From Prunella strophiata (lineage: Eukaryota > Chordata > Aves > Passeriformes > Prunellidae), in NCBI GenBank assembly GCA_036583965.1, contig JAZBQD010000025.1, positions 12,788,300 through 12,852,299 on the forward strand: a DNA stretch of 64,000 nt, written 5' to 3'. Below, one piece after another: positions 1 through 11,300 of this stretch. Below the pieces are notes generated by a model. The model did no database searches, was not told the DNA's origin, and saw nothing but the letters and a program-made list of their open reading frames with translations. The translations under genes and the position numbers were made by a program. Numbering within the stretch: the stretch's first letter is position 1; every line of letters starts with the position of its first letter.

Positions 1-609
1 CTGCTCAGCCCCGGGACGGGCAGCAGCCACAATCGGGGCTTTGTGTGCCCCCAGGCTGGCACGGCCCAGCACGGGCCCAGGTGAGGCTCTTTGAGAGATC
101 AAATGACCAGGGGACAGTGGCAGCCTGCCCTTGTGGCAGCGGCAATTCCCACATTTCAACGGGAACTCGGGGTGCTGCCGGAGCTCTGTGGGCCAGAGCC
201 AGGTGCTGCTCCTGCTGTGCCTGGGCTGCACAGACACACAGACACACCTGTGTCAGACAGAAAGGGAAAGGGGCTGTGCCACAAAGCCACCACCACAGCC
301 TGCACTGCTCTCACCCTGTCACCCCTGTCCTGAGAAAGTCCCTGTGGGAGCAGCATTCCCTGAGCATCCAGATCCTGAGCTGTCCAGGAGACCCCAGAAT
401 GTTCCAGACCTGCCAGCCAGACATAACCAACGTGTGGAGGCAAGAAAAAGCCAAGAATTCCTTCATGTGATGTCTATCCAGGGAAAATGCAGGTTTTGGA
501 CATTTTCCTGTCATGCACAGCCCAGGGCTGAACAAACTGGGTGAAGGGAGCCCACAAGAAAGAAGGAAAGGGACTTTGGCCAAGGGCACAGGGCAGGGCA
601 AAGGGGAAT
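1..609. other. Intergenic sequence, no gene recognised
   Basis: I see no convincing exon here. The open frames are short, overlap each other on both strands and resemble no family I know. The stretch lies beyond the probable 3' end of PGP and contains no tandem array or clear transposon tail. Confidence 0.5.
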
Positions 610-840
610 GCCAGAGGGTTAGATTAGGTGTTGGAAAGAAACTTTTCCCTGGCAGGGTGGGGAGGCCCTGGCACAGGGTGCCCAGAGCAGCTGTGGCTGC
701 CCCTGGATCCCTGGCAGTGTCCCAAGGCCAGGCTGGACGAGGCTTGGGGCAGCCTGGGGCAGTGGGAGGTGTCCCTGCCATGGCAGGGGTGGCACTGGAT
801 GGGCTTTGAGGTCCTTTTCCAAACCATCCCTGACCCCCAA
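610..840 (+). mobile_element. CR1 LINE 3' fragment
   Basis: Truncated chicken-repeat-1 tail in sense orientation: a cagggtgcccagagcagctg block, then a block around ccatggcaggggtggcactg, then the 'ggtccttttccaaaccat' end. Similar blocks recur in both orientations throughout the window. Confidence 0.85.
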
Positions 841-879
841 GATTCCCAAAGCACAGCTGCACCACAGCTCACAGAGACC

Positions 880-2642
880 AGAGCACACAGTGAGACAACA
901 CTGGGGAGAGCAGGTTTGAGAGTTTAATGGGAATTCAAGTAGAGGATTAAGAACTGTTTGGAAGTCAGAACAGAGATTTGAAGCACGACTGACAAAGCCA
1001 CCAGCACATTCCAGCATCCCTGAGCCCAGGCAATGGCTCCCTTGCCAGCGAGAGCCCTCAGCAGGGACAGAGCTGCCTGAGGGATGCTGGACTCTCTCCT
1101 GGCCTTTTCCTGACATAAAAAGCACCAGAAACAGAGACTGAATCCGAACCCACACTGTTACATCAGACACGACCTGCAGTGAGTCCATAATGTCCATCTC
1201 CATGTTACCCAGATCAAGGGTAAGCTCTGCCTCTGGGACTTTGCAGAAGAGATTATCCACAATTCCTTCCACAACTCCAAATTACAAACTAACAGCCTTT
1301 CAGAGGTTCAGCCAATGCTCTGGGAACACCGAGACCCTCTGGACTGCAGGGTTATTGCTGTACAGAGAAGGTGACAAGTTACCAGGCAGGAAATGGCATC
1401 AGCACTGCCCGAGCTCCTCAGCTGGACAGGAAGGAAAACCAGTGCTTAAATGGAACTGTAGATACTGGAAGCTATGCAATAAAAGCGTATTATTTGCATA
1501 TATAATTTTCAATTAATTCTGTAATGCAAAAGCTTTCACTGTGGGATTCAGGCAGCACAATAACCATCCTGTGGTGAGCCCATCATTGCCCAATCCCACC
1601 TGGAGATCAAATGGAATCATCCCTGAGCAAGCCAGCACTCCTCCTCACCACCCACCGTGCCCGGCGCCCGCCGGCACACGCGGAAGATCTGAACCTCAGG
1701 GATGGGAAGGAAGCACGAGCTATGGCCACACAGAGCCAGCACCCCCAGGGCTCCCTGGGGACAGTGTCCTGGGCACTACATCCATCCAGGGACTGGGCAG
1801 GAACTGGCATTGTTGATGCTGAGGGAAGTGCAGGAGCTTGGCAGGCATCGATCCAGGGATTTCTGGGAAGCAGCAGGAGGGAGGGACAGTCCTGCATGGC
1901 TACAGACCCTCTGCATTACCAAATGCAACCGTTCAGGAGAATTAAATCTGTGAAGTACATTCCTCTTATCCTCCCTTCTGGGAAACAAGATATATTATCA
2001 TAGACTCTATTTATAATTTAAATATATTCTGCTCTATGCTCAGGGAGTGCCTGTGTGTACATGTGCTTTACATACACTCGACCTTGGACAGACACTGTGT
2101 GCAGCAGCCAAGGTCTGGAATTGTGTGGGATCATCCCAATCTGCATCACAAGTGCAATGTGCAGTGGTCAAACAAAGGAGATGAATTTGTGTGACCTGAT
2201 GTGGGGCTGTGCCCCTCAACAGGGCCCCAGCTGGGAAAAAGAGTCACCCCAAGGGCAAACACCAGCTCCACAAGTGTTTCCAACCACAACCAGAGTTACT
2301 GCACATCCCAAGAGTCGTTTCCCTGAACAGATGGGCTGAGCCACGGCCCAGCCTGGCCAGGACATGATCCTTCCCCTCAGATCAACCAGCTCCACCTCCC
2401 CAGCTCAGCCCAGAGGAGCCGTGGAGCACCACCAGCATTGGATCCATGCATTACAACGACACCCAGCCCCAAGCCCCAGCCCCTGTAACTGCCCCCTTTG
2501 TTCAAAGTGCATTTCAGACCGAGATGTAAACAGAATCATACCGAGAGGACAGAGAGGAGACAAGCTAAGGGTTCTAACTCCGGGGAGTATCTAGTGCGTA
2601 CGTGGCCGTCACGGGCCGCTCCCGGGGCCGCTCCCGGGCCCG
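880..2642 (-). other. PGP: Probable 3' UTR of PGP
   Basis: Mostly unique, moderately AT-rich sequence directly downstream (minus strand) of the PGP stop codon, with no other coding potential. A minus-strand ATTAAA polyadenylation-like hexamer (plus TTTAAT) lies at about 923-928, and the CR1 tail begins just beyond. That would give a 3' UTR of about 1.7 kb. The extent is inferred only; transcript ends cannot be seen. Confidence 0.35.
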
Positions 2643-4673
2643 TTACTGCCCCAGGGCCGGCAGCAGGTCAGCGATGCTGTCCACGTAGTAGTCGGGGACC
2701 AGGCCGTGCCTGGCGGGGCAGCCGCTGTCGCGGTGGCCCAGCGCCTCGTCCAGCGCCGTCACACCGGTGAGCGTCAGCAGCGTGGTGAGGCCGCAGCTGG
2801 TGCCCATCAGGATGTCCGTGTCCAGCCGGTCCCCCACCATGAGGGTGCGCGCGGGGTCCAGCGGGAACTCCTGCGCCACGCACTCCAACATGAAGCGGTT
2901 GGGCTTGCCCACGATGAACGCCTCGCGCTGCGCCGCCGTCTCCACGGCCTTCACCAGGCACCCCGTCCCTGCGGGAACAGGAACCAGGATTAGGGACACA
3001 AGGGATCTCCACGGCCTTCACCAGGCACCAGGATTAGGGACACAAGGAATCTCCACAGCCTTCACCAGGCACCCCGTCCCTGTGGGAACAGGAACCAGGG
3101 TTAGGGACACAAGGGATCTCCACGGCCTTCACCAGGCACCCCGTCCCTGCAGGAACAGGAACCAGGATTAGGGACACAAGGGATCTCCACAGCCTTCACC
3201 AGGCATCCTGTCCCTACGGGAACAGGAACCAGGATTAGGAACACAAAGTGTCTCCATGGCCTTCACCAGGCACCCCGTCCCTGCGGGAACAAGGACCAGG
3301 ATTAGGGACACAAGGGATCTCCATGGCCTTCACCAGGCACCAGGATTAGGGACACAAGGGATCTCCACAGCCTTCACCAGGCATCCTGTCCCTGCAGGAA
3401 CCAGGGATTAGGGACACAAGGCATCTCCACCAGGATCCCATCCCTGCAGGAACAGGCAGCAGGGATTAGGGGCAGAGGGCTCTCGGTGCCCACACGAGCC
3501 AGGACAAACCCGCTCAGGACTCTGGGAATGGACACCTCAGCTTCACAGGCAGAGGGACGGGTGGGTCCCAGGAGAGGTGGTGCTTAAAGCCTGCCAGGAG
3601 GTGGGAATTCCATCCCACAGTGTCAAAAGGGAACTCCTATTCACAAATATCAGTAAGAATCAATAAGGATTCTCTCTCTCTCAGGGGTGCTGTGGAGGAA
3701 AGGCTCTGGGATGCCCAGGCTGCCTCAAAGAATCCCAGGATAGATGGAGCTGGAGGGGACCTCTGGAGATCATCCAGTCCAACCTTCCTACAAGGCAGGG
3801 TCACCTGGATTAGGTGACACAGGAACGTGCCAAGGCGACTTTGGAACGTCTCCAGAGACGGAGACTCCGTGACCTCCCTGGCCAGCTGCTCCAGAGCTCT
3901 GCCACTCCCCAGGGAAAAGGTTCCTCCTTAGGCTTTTGGGGAACTTCTTGTGTTTTATCAACACCGAGCCGTGGCGAGCCGCAGAGCAGAGCACGGAGAC
4001 CGCCCAGCCCCGGGACCACCCGCTCCACCCCGCCGCCCCGCGCACCGGGGATGCCGGCGCCGCCCTCGAGCGGCAGCCGGTGGTCGCGGTTGGTGCCGAC
4101 CAGGAGGCAGTCGGTGCCGCCGCGCAGGAGGTACCGCAGCGCCTGGCACAGCTTCGCGTAGCTGAAGTGCTCGTCGAAGCCCACGAGCACGGCGCGCACG
4201 GCGGGGTCCAGCGGCGCCTGCACCCAGTCGGCGGGCGCGGGGCCGGGCAGGGCGGCGGGCCCGGTCCCGAGGTGCGGGATGCCCACGGCCTCCAGCTCGG
4301 CGGCGAGCGCGGGGCTGCCCAGCACGTAGGCGGCGGCGCCGGGCGGCAGCGCCTGCCGCAGGTAGCGGGCGGCGCAGAAGGCCGAGCTGAAGATGTGCCG
4401 GGGCTCGGCGGGCGGGAACCCGAGGCGCCGCAGCTTCTCGGTGTAGGCCGCGCGCGTCCGCCCGCTGTTGTTGGTCACGTAGCACAGCCGCTTGCCCGCC
4501 GCCGCCAGCCGGCCAAGCGCCGCCGCCGCGCCGTTCACCGCCGCCTCGCCCCGCCACAGGACGCCGTCGCAGTCGAAGAGCAGCGTGTCGGCGTTGGCGA
4601 GCAGGGCCCGCGCCTCCTCGCCCTCCAGCCGCCGGCAGCGCCGCGGGCCGCCCGCCGCCATCCCGTCCGCCAT
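2643..4673 (-). CDS. PGP: Phosphoglycolate phosphatase (PGP), two exons
   Basis: HAD-superfamily phosphatase of the cytosol that removes phosphate from 2-phosphoglycolate and related side products, and in mammals from glycerol-3-phosphate. Coding exons are complement(4046..4673) and complement(2643..2968); the junction is phase 1 with GT donor and AG acceptor, giving 317 residues (human about 321). HAD motif I is DCDGV with D34 and D36, motif II is TNNS near residue 67, motif III is GKP with K231, and motif IV is GDRLDTD with D256 and D261. The C terminus [15 protein letters not shown] is family-typical. The ATG at 4673 is the first in-frame Met before the conserved LLFDCDG block; a second Met lies four codons later at 4661. 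The gene is head to head with E4F1. Its only coding intron holds a CR1 fragment and a minisatellite built from the intron-exon 2 boundary. Confidence 0.95.
2969..3480 (-). repeat. Minisatellite copying the PGP intron-exon 2 boundary
   Basis: About eight tandem units of 44-67 bp. Read on the minus strand, full units carry a CTAAT branch-point-like motif, a short pyrimidine tract, CAG, and about 29 bases equal or nearly equal to the start of PGP exon 2 (ggacggggtgcctggtgaag and the following GCCGTGGAG). The true exon 2 start at 2968 continues the same pattern, so the array grew directly from the real 3' splice site. Two units, near 3006 and 3317, lack the central part with the AG. Confidence 0.9.
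3690..3962 (-). mobile_element. CR1 LINE fragment, antisense to the plus strand
   Basis: Starts with the reverse-complement CR1 end (aatcccaggatagatggagc, then ggacctctggagatcatcca) and runs through ctccctggccagctgctcca to ttttggggaacttcttgtg. It lies in the PGP intron, between the minisatellite and exon 1. Confidence 0.85.
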
Positions 4674-5012
4674 GGCCGCCCCGCCGCCGCGCGCGCCCGC
4701 CGCCCGCGCCTCCCCATTGGCCACGCTCCGCGCGGACCGCGTCCCCATTGGGCGGCGGTGCCGGCGGCCACGCCCTCCCCGCCGGGAGCCGGCGCCCGCT
4801 GTCCCCCCCCCGTCCTCCCGCACGTCGCCGCCGATGGCGCCCGGCGCGCCGCGCTCTGATTGGCCGGCCGGCCCGAGGGCCCGCCCCCCGCGCGCTGCTA
4901 TTGGCCAGGGCCGCCCGGGGCTCGCTCGGTAGCGCGTTAGGCAACTCCGCCGTAACTCGTCGGGAAGTGCCCGGGCTCCGCTCCGCCGGGGCTCGGGGCC
5001 CGGGGGGCACTG

Positions 5013-5053
5013 GGGGGAGCGGAGAGACCGTAGGGACCGTAGGGACCGTGCTC
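5013..5053. repeat. Short tandem repeat in the PGP/E4F1 promoter
   Basis: Three imperfect copies of a 10 bp unit (accgtaggg / accgtagggaccgtgct), lying about 130 bp before the E4F1 start codon. Confidence 0.6.
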
Positions 5054-5142
5054 CCACACCGACCGCCGGCGCGCGGAACCCCGGCGCGGCGGGCGCGTTC
5101 CCCGCCGAGCCCCGTCCCGTTGTTATGACGACACGGCCGTAA

Positions 5143-5157
5143 AGCCGCCATCTTGCG
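5143..5157 (-). promoter_or_regulatory. YY1-type element near the E4F1 start
   Basis: agccgccatcttgcg contains GCCGCCATCTT, the reverse complement of the canonical YY1 motif AAGATGGCGGC. It lies 25-39 bases before the E4F1 ATG, a typical place for YY1 around the transcription start or early 5' UTR of CpG-island genes. Confidence 0.65.
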
Positions 5158-5181
5158 GCGCGTTGCGACACGGGGGCCGCG

Positions 5182-5318
5182 ATGGCAACGGGCGCGGGGC
5201 CGGCGGCGCTTACGGCAGAGGCGGCCGGGCCGGGCCGGGGCGCGCCCGCCGCGGGCTCCGCGCCCCCCCGCGCCCCCCGCCGCCCTCATCGGCCTCCCGC
5301 CGCCCTTCGGCGAGCAAG
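5182..5318 (+). CDS. E4F1: E4F1 exon 1, with a one-base frame break
   Basis: The ATG at 5182 opens a frame reading [14 protein letters not shown], like the mammalian N terminus, but the conserved end of the exon, [11 protein letters not shown] leading into DEDD, is in the next frame. No ATG exists in that second frame after the stop at 5126-5128. The shift must lie in the C-rich run at about 5261-5282. One surplus base is the simplest explanation; initiation at a non-AUG codon is the alternative. Confidence 0.85.
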
Positions 5319-8300
5319 GTACCGCCCTCACGGGGCCCCGGCCGGCGCTGCCAGGCCCGGGGGCGGCGGACCCGCTGGGTGAGGGGGCCGGGGCCGGTGC
5401 TGCCAGGGCCCGGGAGGCGGCGGCGTCTCCGTGTGCCTCGCCCGGGGTCGCCCCGCTCCCCTGCAGCATCCCCCGCGCTGAGCGGGCCGGGGCGGAGCGG
5501 CGGGGCCGGGAGAGGCCGGGGCGCCGCTCCGACCCGTCCGGAGGGATCCCGGGCCGGGAGCAGGGAGCGGGGAATACACCGGGCACCGCGCTCCCCGGAG
5601 CCCGGCCCGGCGTGCCGAGCGCCTGTCCCGGCCCCGCTGACCGCGCTTTCCCCCGCAGACGAGGATGACGTGCACAAGTGCGGGCGCTGCCAGTCGGAGT
5701 TCAGCTCCCTGCAGGAGTTCGTGCAGCACAAGCTGCAGAAGGGCTGCCAGCGCCCTCCCGACGCGCTCGCCGGCCTCCTCGGCCAGGAAGGACAAAAGGT
5801 GACAGCGGCTTCTCCGAGCCGGGGCTGGAAATAATTAGGATGCAACGGTCTGTTCGGGTTGGAGGGGAGGGAGCAGTGTGCTCACACAAGCAGAGCCTGC
5901 CTGCTGAAAGGTGCTCTGTGCCAGCAGGTGGTTCCTGCTGTCGAGGAGTCCATCACTGTTGCTCACATCGTTGTTGAAGCATCTTCCATAGCAGAGGAGA
6001 TCAGCAACGCCTCGGCCATCGTAGGTGAGCTCTGGGGTGCCTTGGCACCCTTGTGGGGTCTGGTGCCTGTTCCCTCATCTGTGTCCTCTTCTGGTGGCTT
6101 TGGGTTGTGGCTGGGTGGGTGACACCTCTGTGTCACTGGGATTTGGGGCTGTTCCCACAGAGCTCTGGGAGGCAGCCCTGGGCCAGCTCTGCAATCCTCC
6201 CCCAACAGGGTCATGGAAAAGTTATGGGATGGGTTGGGTTGGGAGGGACCTTAAAACCCATCCAGTGCCCCACCTAATGCCATGTTTAGGGACACCTTCC
6301 CACTGTCCCAGGCTGCTCCCAGCCCTCTCCAGCCTGGCCTTGGGCACTGCCAGGGATCCAGGGGCAGCCACAGCTGCTCTAGGCACCTGTGCCAGGGCCT
6401 GCCCACCCTCACAGGGAACAATTCCTTCCCAATATCTATTCTAAATCTACCCTCCTTCAGCTTAATTAATCCAACTAATTAATACAAATCAGATGTTAAA
6501 CTCTGTTCCAAAAGTGCCCATTTTATGCTGCCATAATGAGAAGGTTGCAGAGACTCGAGTTGCAGGTTTAAAAGATCTTTTCTCCTTCTTCCTGCATGAC
6601 ATGCTGAGACAGTAGATGGTTTGTTGTCCTGTAAAGAACCCAACTGTCTCCCCACCTTTTCCCAGGCAGTGGGCACATCAAAGAGGTCATTGTAGCAGGA
6701 GACCATGTGTTTGAGAACCCGAATGGCCACGTGGATGGGGAGGTCAGTGAGGAGCAGGGCAGCCCCGAGGAGCAGGAGCAGGACATTTCCAGCGAGCTGA
6801 TCAAGGTCAAGCTACAGGTGAACAAGGAGGGGCGATACGTGTGTGAGCTGTGCCAGAAGACATTTAAAACTGTGAGTATCCCCTCTGCTGCTGTGGGTTA
6901 GGGAGCCTTTTAGGCTGGCTGTAAACTAAGAGATCCCAAGACTCAGTAGCAGTGTGCTTTACTGCCTGCCACGCTTCCCAGAGGGAAGTTCTGCTTTCAC
7001 AAGGAGCCTTGTTGTTCTTTACAGCTAAAGTGTAAAATCTTTAAACTGTTTGGAAGGTCTCTTAAAGGAAATTCTTTCCCTAGGCCAGCATCCTCAAAGC
7101 TCACATGATCACTCACAGCAGCAGGAAGGACTATGAGTGTAAACTCTGTGGGACTTCCTTTAGGACAAAGGGGTCTCTGATCCGACACCATCGGCGGCAC
7201 ACGGGTAAGAGCTGTCCTAGATAAGAGTTCCTTGTTACTGGGGCTGGCTGTGGTTACCCATTTGCCTTCCAGTGCAATTCCTTGCTGCTTCCCATGTTCT
7301 GCTGAGCTGAGACCATTGAGTTTCCCAGCATTTGGGGTGCTGGGAGGCAGTGGAAGGCTCTGGCATAGGCACAGTCATGTGCTGTAGAAAGCTGAACATG
7401 CTCTTCAGCCTGTCACACAGAGCTCATCCACACAGTGCTGGTTTTAACATGGTTGTTTTGATTCTTATCCATTTCCAGATGAAAGACCTTACAAATGCAA
7501 GAAATGTGGGAAAAGCTTCCGGGAATCAGGAGCTTTGACTCGGCACCTTAAATCTCTGACACCTTGCACTGAAAAAATCCGCTTCAACATGACCAAAGAA
7601 ATAGTTGTCAACAAAGATGATCTGCCATCAGGTCAGTGATGCTGCCAGGATAAAGCCAAACCCTCACAGCACTTTGAATAGAAATTCCTTCTGGCATAGG
7701 GCTGCCCCATCTCTGGAAGTGCCCAAGGCCAGATTGGACAGGGCTTGGAGCAGCCTGAGATGGTGGAAGGTGTCCCTGCCCATGGCAGGGGGTGGAACTG
7801 GATGATCTGTAAGATCCCTTCCAACCCAAACCATTCCATGATTCTTATTTATGATAAGAAGTATTCCCATGGTTTTGAATTTATATTTTTTATACCAGAA
7901 AAAAAGTAATTTATAGAGCAGAGTTATTACTTTGAAGCCTGGGTGTGAACTCAAAAATGTTTGAGAATCTGGTACAAAGGTGGTATTAACAGGCACCTTG
8001 TCCTCTAAAGCAGATGTTTTAGGACTCAGGGAGTTGCTGAGGGTGCATTTCCCCACTGGTTCCTCCCTTGCAGGATCCTGCAGCTCCAACACAGACACAG
8101 TGTCCTCCATAGCGAGCGAATCCATCGAGGCCTCCCCTGTCATCCACCTGGTGACAGATGCAAAGGGCAATGTCCTCCATGAGGTCCATGTCCAGATGCA
8201 GGAACTTCCTGTGGTGGATGCAAAACCTCTGGAGCCAGATGTGAGTGTTGTTTGTCTCAAACACCCTCTGTGTGTTTTGCAAAAAGAACGTTTCACCTCG

Positions 8301-11300
8301 TGAGCAGAGGTGTCCTGGGTACTGACAGTAAATCTGAGTGTGGAATGAAGGGGTTCCTTTGGTGGGCTTGTCATCCCTTGGGTTGTTAGAGTACAGACCC
8401 TCTTCATCCTCCTCCTCAGCCCAAGGTATTCCTGGTTGATCTCTCAGCCCCACTGCACAGCACTGGACACCCCAGAGAGGTGGGGTGGGTTTGCTGTGCC
8501 AAATTTCCTCTTTGTTCCTTCAGCAGTCGCATCCCGAGGAGCTGCCGTGCGAGGGGGAGGTGAACAGTGAGAACCTGCTGAGGCAGGCCATGAGGAATTC
8601 AGGGATTGTCATCGAGAGAGTGGCTGTGGAGGAGGTGCAGAAGCCAGATGAACCTGTGGCAGCTGCTCCAGAAGAGCTGGAAAACAAAGGGGTGGAAGTA
8701 GAAGAGGAGCCGTGTGGGGAGCAGTGTGCCAAACTGGAAGGAGCAGAGTCTGTATGTTTGTATTCTATCAACAGTTTAATTTTTTAACCTTCATTGCCTG
8801 TATTTGGTTGTGGGCAGCACTGTTGTCCTCATGGGTCTGCTTGTGGCTTTGTGTCAGGTTTTAGAGTTACACTGTGCAGGTGTGATTTAAGGGAAATGTT
8901 CCTTCACACACATGCTGCCTCTTTTCACAACAGAGATCTCTTTCCTGTCAAAGCTGGAGTGTTTAATTGGGAATTTGGGTAGCAATCCTAACTGGAAACA
9001 CCAGTACAAAAAAAAGAAAAGCAGTTTTCCCATTTTCTCTCCAGCAGGCACCTGCAGAAAGAACCAATGGGTATAAATGTTACGTTTGCTCTCACTGTAA
9101 TGAAGCCTTCAATGAAGCTGCTGCCCTGGAAACTCACAGCAAGAGTCACACAGGTAAAGTGTGCTGGGGCTGCTGTGGGACACGAGCTGTGGCTCAGTGA
9201 CCTCAGCTGTGTGCAGCTCCTCTGATGAGGAGAGACTGCAGGAGCAGGGCCTGGTCAGTCTGGAGAAGGGAAGGCTGGGAGGGGATCCCATCAATCCATA
9301 CAAATCCCTCTCAGGGGTGTCAGGGGATGGTGGCTGACTGTTCAGTGACAGGATGAGGAGCAGTGGCCAGGAACTAAAACACAACAGGTTACACCTTGAC
9401 ATGAGGAAGAACCTCTTTCCATGACAGAGGAAAGAGCAGAACCCTGACATGGCAGAGCCCTGGAACAGCTGCCCAGGGAGGGTGTGGAGTCTCCCTCAGG
9501 AGACATCCCAAACCCACCTGGACACATTCCTGTGTCACCTGCTCTGGGTGACCCTGCCTGGGCAGGGGCTGGACTGGATGATCACAGAGGTCCCTTCCCA
9601 CTCCAACTGTTTTGGGGTTCTGTGAAAGCCCACACGTGGTTGACAATACAATTCCTCCCTTTCTCCAGGCTGTTTTTTGTAACAATTCAGTTACACCTGT
9701 ACCAGCTCCTCGTGCTGCAGGTTGCCCTGGATCAACCACACGTTTTTCTCTCTGTCCTTCTAGAGTACAAGCCTTTCAAGTGTGAGGAGTGTGGCAAGGA
9801 GTTCACCAAGGGCTACCTGCTGAAGAAGCACCAGGAGGTGCACGTGAACGAGCGGCGGTTCCGCTGCGGGGAGTGCGGGAAGCTCTACAAGACCATTGCC
9901 CACGTGAAGGGGCACCGGCGCGTGCACTCGGACGAGCGGCCCTACGCCTGCCCCAAGTGCGGCAAGCGCTACAAGACAAAGGTAGCCCCTCACCAGAGCT
10001 CCACACTGGGCACCCCAGAGCCAGGCTGTGGCAGAGGGCAGGAGGCTTTGCTCCTCAAAGAGCTCGCCTGTCTCTTATAGCCCAAAGAAGCTGTGACTGC
10101 TCCATCATTGCAAGTGTCCACGGTCAGGTTGGACAGGGCTTGGAGAAACCTGGATAGTGAAAGGTGTTCCTGCTCATGGCAGGGGGGTGGAACAAGATGT
10201 TCCTTAAAGTTCTTTCCAACCTAAACCATTCAGTGGTTCTGTGATCTGAAACTCCAGAAAGACGTTTTGGTTTAGTGGGCAAAAGAAGGACAGTGTTTGT
10301 AAAACCATCACATTTCTGAAGAAACTGTTCCTTCATGTGTGGAACAAAGATGTAATAACAGTGTCCTGGTTCTGGTCAGGACAGGGGTTAATTTTTGCAG
10401 TAGCCAGGAGGGTGCATGGCCAGAACATTCTGGTGTGGGGGAAAGGGGTTCCCTCTGTCTATTATCAGGGCCAGTGAGTTGGTCACCTCTTTCTTGTGCC
10501 CTCTGTCATCAGTAGTGTTTTCTTATTTCTGTTTCTGGTAAGTTGTTCTTATCTCAGTCCGTGATCTTCAGCTTTTGTGCCTCCAGTTCTCCTCTCCAGC
10601 CCAGTGCAAGGGGAGGGGGAGAGGGAGAGGGAGAGGGAGAGGGAGAGCAAGCGAGTGGCTCATGGTTTGGAGAGTCATGGTGTGACTTGGGAAGTAAAAT
10701 TCCTAAACCACCACTCAAGAAAATCATCCTCATCTCCTGTAAATGACATTGAGTCCCACCCTGGGAGCTAAACCCCTGCGTCCATGAGTTGGCCGTGTCC
10801 TATCTGAGCCCTTGCCTTGCCTCCCTGTGCGTGCAGAACGCCCAGCAGGTGCATTTCCGTACCCACCTGGAGGACAAGCCCTACGTGTGCCAGTTCTGCA
10901 GCCGGGGCTTCCGGGAGAAGGGCTCCCTGGTGCGCCACATCCGCCACCACACCGGCGAGAAGCCCTTCAAGTGCTACAAGTGCGGGCGCGGCTTCGCCGA
11001 GCACGGCACCCTCAACAGGCACCTCAAAACCAAAGGTGAGCAGGGCTGAGCCTGCCCTGGGCTTGCATGTGGGCAGGCTGGCCCTGGGCTGGCTGGGAGT
11101 GGTGGTGAGGGTGGATCTCAGCAACTCACAGAACCAAGGGACACAGTCTCAAGCTGCATCAAGGGAAATTCAGGTTGGATATTAGGAAAAAGTTTTGCAT
11201 GGAAAGAGTGATAAAGTTCTGAAATGGCCTGCCTGGGGAGGTGGTGGAGTCATCATCCCTGGATGTGTTTAAAAAAAACATGGAGTCACCATGCCTGGAT

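Larger units (their letters stand above)
4030..5660. promoter_or_regulatory. CpG island over the PGP/E4F1 bidirectional promoter
   Basis: Very dense in G, C and CpG. It covers PGP exon 1, the 508 bp between the two start codons, E4F1 exon 1 and most of E4F1 intron 1. Four ATTGG (inverted CCAAT) boxes lie at 4716-4720, 4747-4751, 4859-4863 and 4900-4904, and GC boxes are frequent. Head-to-head CpG-island genes with several NF-Y sites are a common arrangement for divergent housekeeping promoters. The promoter role is inferred from composition and position. Confidence 0.8.

Noticed and set aside
2969..3480. Interstitial telomeric repeat (ttaggg occurrences)
   Set aside because: TTAGGG appears once per unit of about 67 bp as part of the PGP boundary repeat, never in tandem.
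3958..5586. 542-residue minus-strand open frame across the CpG island
   Set aside because: Shadow frame in very GC-rich DNA; the real minus-strand gene is PGP in another frame and the plus strand holds E4F1 exon 1.
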